This document shows, in pieces, positions 8,087 to 10,778 of a stretch of 10,778 bases of DNA; position 1 is the first letter of the stretch, and each line of letters begins with the position of its first letter. Location: NCBI GenBank assembly GCA_031363055.1, contig JANLTP010000205.1, positions 1-10,778 of the forward strand, given 5' to 3'. The position numbers were made by a program, and so were the translations under genes. The notes under the pieces were generated by a model that was given only the letters and a program-made list of their open reading frames with translations, searched no databases and was not told where the DNA came from. The stretch is from JANLTP01 sp031363055. Lineage in GTDB: Bacteria; Pseudomonadota; Gammaproteobacteria; Burkholderiales; Burkholderiaceae_E.

Positions 8087-9460
8087 GTGTTTATAATCAT
8101 CGACTTAGGTACCTCAAGTCTGAAAGCGATTGTGCTCGATCGCGAATAAAAAGTGCGCGCCGCGGCCACTGTGGCGTTGACGCTCGAGCAGCCGCAACCG
8201 CTGTGGCGTGAGCAGCAGTCAGGCCTTTGGTGGCAAGCTTGCGAGCGGGTGCTTGACGAAGTGCTGACGCTCGCCAGCCAACAGGGCATTGCGCGCGGCC
8301 AGATCGAGGCCATCGGATTGACCGGTCAGATGCACGGCGCAACCCTGCTCGATGCCCAAGACCAGGTTCTGCGGCCGGCGATTCTGTGGAACGATGGCCG
8401 CTCGCAATTGCAGTGCGACGAGCTCGAGCAGCGCGTGCCCGATTCGATCGCAATCACCGGCAATTTGATGATGCCGGGCTTTACCGCGCCAAAACTGCTT
8501 TGGGTCGGCCAGCACGAGCCGCGCGTCTTCGAGCGCATCGCCAAGGTGCTGCTGCCGAAGGACTATTTGCGGCTGCGCGTGACAGGAGACTATGCGAGCG
8601 ACTTGTCGGATGCGGCCGGCATGTTGTTGCTCGATGTTGGCAAGCGCGATTGGAGCGACGCACTGTTGGGCGCGGTCGGTTCGAACCGTGGCCAGGTGGC
8701 GCAACTCTACGAAGGCCCGCAGACAACCGGCCTTTTGCGCGGTGAGGTCGCCGAGCGCTTTGGCCTGCGACGAATTGCAGTGGTCGCGGGCGCAAGCGAT
8801 AACGCCGCCGGTGCCATCGGCATGGGCATTACCCAACTTGGGCAAGCGATGCTCTCGCTCGGCACCTCGGGCGTGTACTTTGTCGCCAGCGGTGCCTTTC
8901 AGGCCAACCCTGCACAAGCCGTGCATAGTTTCTGTCATGCCCTGCCGAACACCTGGCACTTGATGTCGGTAATGCTGTCGGCCGCGTCTTGTCTTGATCA
9001 TGCCGCCCAGCTTACGAACCTGGGCGACGTCGCCGCGCTGCTCGCGACCGCCCATGCGCGCGGCCTGTCGGGTTCGACGCCGTTGTTCCTGCCTTATTTG
9101 AATGGCGAACGCACGCCTCACAACAACCCGCCGGCCAAGGCCGGCTACTTCGGGATTGATGCGAGTACCAATGCCGCCGACATCGCCAATGCCACACTCG
9201 AAGGCGTCGCTCACGGCTTGAACGAAGGCATCGTCGCGCTCGAGGCGACCGGAGCCGGCGGTGCCGACGAAATCACGCTCATGGATGGCGGATCGCGCAG
9301 CGCTTATTGGGCGCAAATGTTGGCCGACATTTGCAATCGGCGCCTGGTTTATCGCGACGGCGGCTCGGCGAGCGATGCGTGTCCGGTGCTGCCGACTCCA
9401 AGCCTGATGGTCGGCAATTTGCCGGCTGACGCACGCGGGATGTCAAAATTTAAAGAATGA
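8087..9460 (+). pseudogene. xylB: Xylulokinase (FGGY kinase), disrupted by nonsense codon and C-terminal loss
   Basis: Xylulokinase phosphorylates D-xylulose to xylulose 5-phosphate in pentose catabolism. Reading from GTG 8087 gives VFIIIDLGTSSLKAIVLDRE, the FGGY phosphate-binding hairpin. A TAA at 8147-8149 then interrupts, and the same frame resumes with KVRAAATVAL. Counting through the stop, GQMHG is at residues 80-84 (matching M77-H78 of E. coli XylB), then LRPAILWNDGR, the catalytic-type Asp in GASDNAAGA near 238, and SLGTSGVYF. Near the end, GGSRSAYWAQMLADI and VYRDGG are normal, but the expected VGPALGAARLA segment is replaced by unrelated residues to TGA 9458-9460. A GAA codon run survives in another frame at 9385-9393, suggesting a frameshift. 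The total of about 457 codons compares with about 484 in E. coli. A restart at GTG 8153 would lack the ATP-site hairpin, so activity is unlikely. There is no clear ribosome-binding site. Confidence 0.88.
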
Positions 9461-9511
9461 CGAACTCGACGCGTTTGACTCGACCCATTTGACGAACTCG
9501 ACACTTGATTT
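9459..9511. repeat. Degenerate ~9-bp tandem array, unit GACnnnYTY
   Basis: The array begins inside the xylB TGA. Units: GACGAACTC, GACGCGTTT, GACTC (short), GACCCATTT, GACGAACTC, GACACTTGATTT. A perfect 13-bp repeat TGACGAACTCGAC occurs at 9458-9470 and 9490-9502. The array fills the spacer up to the GGAG ribosome-binding site of the next gene at 9515-9518. Confidence 0.75.
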
Positions 9512-9528
9512 CCCGGAGAATCACTGCA

Positions 9529-10156
9529 ATGAAATCGCCTAATTTACCCGCCATCATCATTCAAAAAGCCCCGGCATCGGGCTTGGTTCGCGCCGCGCTC
9601 GCGATATCGGCTATCGCCTTGCTGGCGGGAGTGCGGCTACCGTTCAGCGCGGGGCTGAGGGGGCGCCGAGCGGCGCTGCCCCAAGCGCCGGCAGCGCGAT
9701 TCCGACCCAGCCGTCCATGAAAATTCCAGCCGATTCCGGAAAACGAATGGTGTTGAACATGCAGCTCGACCCCAAACATCCGAAGGACAGCGATTGGGAG
9801 TCGTTTCGCAAGGAGTGGTACGCCATTGGCAAGGAACAAGCGACCGCCAAGGGTATGACATTTGCAACGCGGGAAGGCGAGCCGAAAGGCACGCGCGAGG
9901 CGGGTACCCTGGTGGTGGTTCGTGTCAACGACTACAAACGCGTCACGGTCGGAATGCGACTCATGTTGGGCGCCTGACCGGCAATGCCTAGGTCGACTCG
10001 AAGGTCGAGTTTCGCGATCTGGCCACGGGCGAGCTGCGCGGCGAGCGAAGCTACAACACCTCATCGAGCGCTATGCAAGGTATCTTCGCACCCGTCACAC
10101 CCAAGCAGATTTATGCGCTGGTCGATGAAGTGATTGGCGAGATCAAACGGCCGTGA
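9529..10156 (+). pseudogene. Lipoprotein pseudogene with two frameshifts and a TAG
   Basis: Starting at ATG 9529 (GGAG at 9515-9518), a signal peptide runs to LLAG at codon 34. The expected lipobox Cys codon TGC sits one base out of frame at 9632-9634. The sequence then continues in the frame of 9633 (AATVQRGAEGAPSG, a Gly/Ala/Pro linker) through KRMVLNM, SDWESFRKEW and TLVVVRVNDYKRVTVG, to TGA 9975-9977. A second shift near 9972 moves to a third frame with LTGNA, an in-frame TAG at 9989-9991, then VDSKVEFRDLATGELRGERSY, NTSSSAMQGIF and a final helix, ending at TGA 10154-10156. Joined, it is about 208 codons, close to a normal outer-membrane lipoprotein of the DUF4410-like or similar uncharacterised type. 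Family assignment is from memory of the YNTSSSA pattern and is tentative. Sequencing error is an alternative to decay. Confidence 0.82.
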
Positions 10157-10183
10157 TCAATCCTTCCTCATGGAGTCATTCAC

Positions 10184-10483
10184 ATGACGGCCGCAGTAGA
10201 GCGAATCGTAGTTCAGGTGACGTCTCAGGATAAAAAGGCCATCGTGGCAAAGGCAAAGCAGTTGGATCTTCCGATTTCGGAGTTGATGCGTCGTGGTGCC
10301 TTTGCTTACCAATCTGATGCGTCTGACATCGAATTGAGCGCGCTCGCCGATGCTGCAAAGGCAGCAGCTGATCGTGCCGGTCTTGCCATTGACGATGCCC
10401 TGGATTTCATAGAATCGAGTAACAAGCGTATTGCGGTCATGGAGAGCAAGGCCTACAAGGCCCGCTCTCGCAAGGTCGCCTGA
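10184..10483 (+). CDS. Ribbon-helix-helix-like small protein
   Basis: The 99-residue product has an N-terminus RIVVQVTSQDKKAIVAKAKQ that fits a beta-strand followed by a helix. A turn (LDLPI) and a second helix (SELMRRGAFAYQ) complete a ribbon-helix-helix pattern, residues about 7-45. The remainder, about 48-99, is predicted helical, Ala-rich and ends basic (KAYKARSRKVA). RHH proteins are DNA-binding dimers used as antitoxins, plasmid or relaxosome factors, or repressors. Which applies here is unknown. The start is supported by GGAG at 10172-10175, 8 bases upstream. Its TGA overlaps the next ATG as TGATG, so the two genes are probably translated together. The gene is intact, unlike the lipoprotein just upstream. 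Confidence 0.85.
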   Translation: MTAAVERIVVQVTSQDKKAIVAKAKQLDLPISELMRRGAFAYQSDASDIELSALADAAKAAADRAGLAIDDALDFIESSNKRIAVMESKAYKARSRKVA

Positions 10484-10677
10484 TGGGCGTGACCGACAAG
10501 ATCTGGGGGGCACTGACCTCAATGATCAAGCTGGAGGATAAAGTCAACCGCCAGTCGGAAGCCATGAAGGCTCAACAGCAAAAAATCGAAGACCTCACCG
10601 GCCGGGTGATCCGGCTCGAGTCGCAGTTCGAACTTTTGACCAGTGCTGTACTTGTCAGAAGACTCAAGGGTGACTGA
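10483..10677 (+). CDS. Small coiled-coil protein coupled to the RHH-like gene
   Basis: The 64-residue product opens with MGVTDKIWGALTSMIKLEDK. Heptad-like helix follows from about residue 14 to 58 (VNRQSEAMKAQQQKIEDL, then RVIRLESQFELL), consistent with a coiled coil. No signal peptide or membrane span is seen. The ATG overlaps the stop of the preceding gene (TGATG), a classic translational-coupling arrangement, so the two products probably act together. I do not know a defined function; similar short coiled-coil proteins are annotated as hypothetical. TGA at 10675-10677 leaves 8 bases before the convergent gene's stop. Confidence 0.82.
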   Translation: MGVTDKIWGALTSMIKLEDKVNRQSEAMKAQQQKIEDLTGRVIRLESQFELLTSAVLVRRLKGD

Positions 10678-10685
10678 GCACAGAC

Positions 10686-10778
10686 TTATCCCCGAGCGGC
10701 AGCGTGAATCATCACTGTGATTTGTCCGTTGTTCTCAAGCGTAGCACGATGGACCTGCGCGATGCTGTTCACGCCGGC
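10686..10778 (-). CDS. DUF421 (YetF-like) membrane protein, C-terminal end only
   Basis: On the minus strand, 30 codons are open from the window edge to TAA at 10686-10688. They read AGVNSIAQVHRATLENNGQI and then TVMIHAAARG. The pattern G-V-x-S-I-A-Q-V-x-x-A-x-L-E-x-x-G-x-I-x-V is the conserved end of DUF421 proteins, which have an N-terminal membrane part and a cytoplasmic C-terminal domain. The family's function is unclear. The start lies beyond the window. It converges with the RHH/coiled-coil pair, with only 8 bases between stops and no obvious terminator hairpin. Confidence 0.7.
   Translation of the reverse strand, partial: AGVNSIAQVHRATLENNGQITVMIHAAARG

Noticed and set aside
8219..9316. 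365-codon minus-strand frame opposite xylB
   Set aside because: The plus-strand frame has all xylulokinase motifs; the minus frame is compositional.
8147..9991. Possible stop-codon reassignment (TAA and TAG read as amino acids)
   Set aside because: TAA ends the Bug gene at 6938 and the DUF421 tail at 10686 at their expected lengths, and TAG ends the small membrane gene. The lipoprotein also has frameshifts, so decay or error explains more.
10148..10193. Inverted pair CGGCCGT / ACGGCCG flanking the start of the RHH-like gene as an operator
   Set aside because: Each half is itself a palindrome (or nearly so) and each lies in coding sequence (end of the lipoprotein, start of the RHH gene); probably chance in G+C-rich DNA.

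Overview
The window is about 60% G+C by eye. Its gene content (two paralogous Bug/TctC-type periplasmic binding proteins, a xylulokinase, a giant DUF4347/cadherin surface protein, a DUF421 tail) suggests a betaproteobacterium, most likely of the order Burkholderiales. That placement is inferred from gene families and base composition, not from a marker gene.

Layout: (1) 2-5701 (+) is the 3' part of one giant gene whose start lies upstream of the window. The visible 1899 residues begin inside a DUF4347 domain, run through about six propeller-like repeats, a Calx-beta-like domain, a CSLREA-like motif with a right-handed beta-helix, three cadherin repeats and two further cadherin/CSPG-like domains, and end in a membrane anchor with an Asp/Asn-rich tail. 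(2) 5691-5888 (-) is a small two-helix membrane protein whose 3' end overlaps the giant gene. (3) 6050-6940 and 7019-7990 (+) are two tandem Bug-family solute-binding proteins. The first lacks about 30 internal residues present in the second. (4) 8087-9460 (+) is a xylulokinase (xylB) pseudogene with an in-frame TAA after 20 codons and a lost C-terminus. (5) 9529-10156 (+) is a lipoprotein pseudogene with two frameshifts and an in-frame TAG. (6) 10184-10677 (+) is a translationally coupled pair: a ribbon-helix-helix-like protein and a small coiled-coil protein. (7) 10686-10778 (-) is the C-terminal end of a DUF421 (YetF-like) membrane protein, cut by the window edge.

Two themes stand out. First, gene decay is concentrated between about 6.3 and 10.2 kb: an internal deletion, two nonsense codons, frameshifts and a lost C-terminus affect three consecutive gene families, with one intact gene (7019-7990) among them. 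Second, three gene borders each carry a degenerate short tandem array with its own unit: about 17 bp starting AAAAG, about 8 bp starting CGGA, and about 9 bp starting GAC. Two of these arrays begin in or within a few bases of the upstream stop codon. These arrays are the least explained signal here. The two Bug genes and xylB may once have formed a sugar or organic-acid uptake and use cluster, but the xylB copy is probably no longer functional as it stands.
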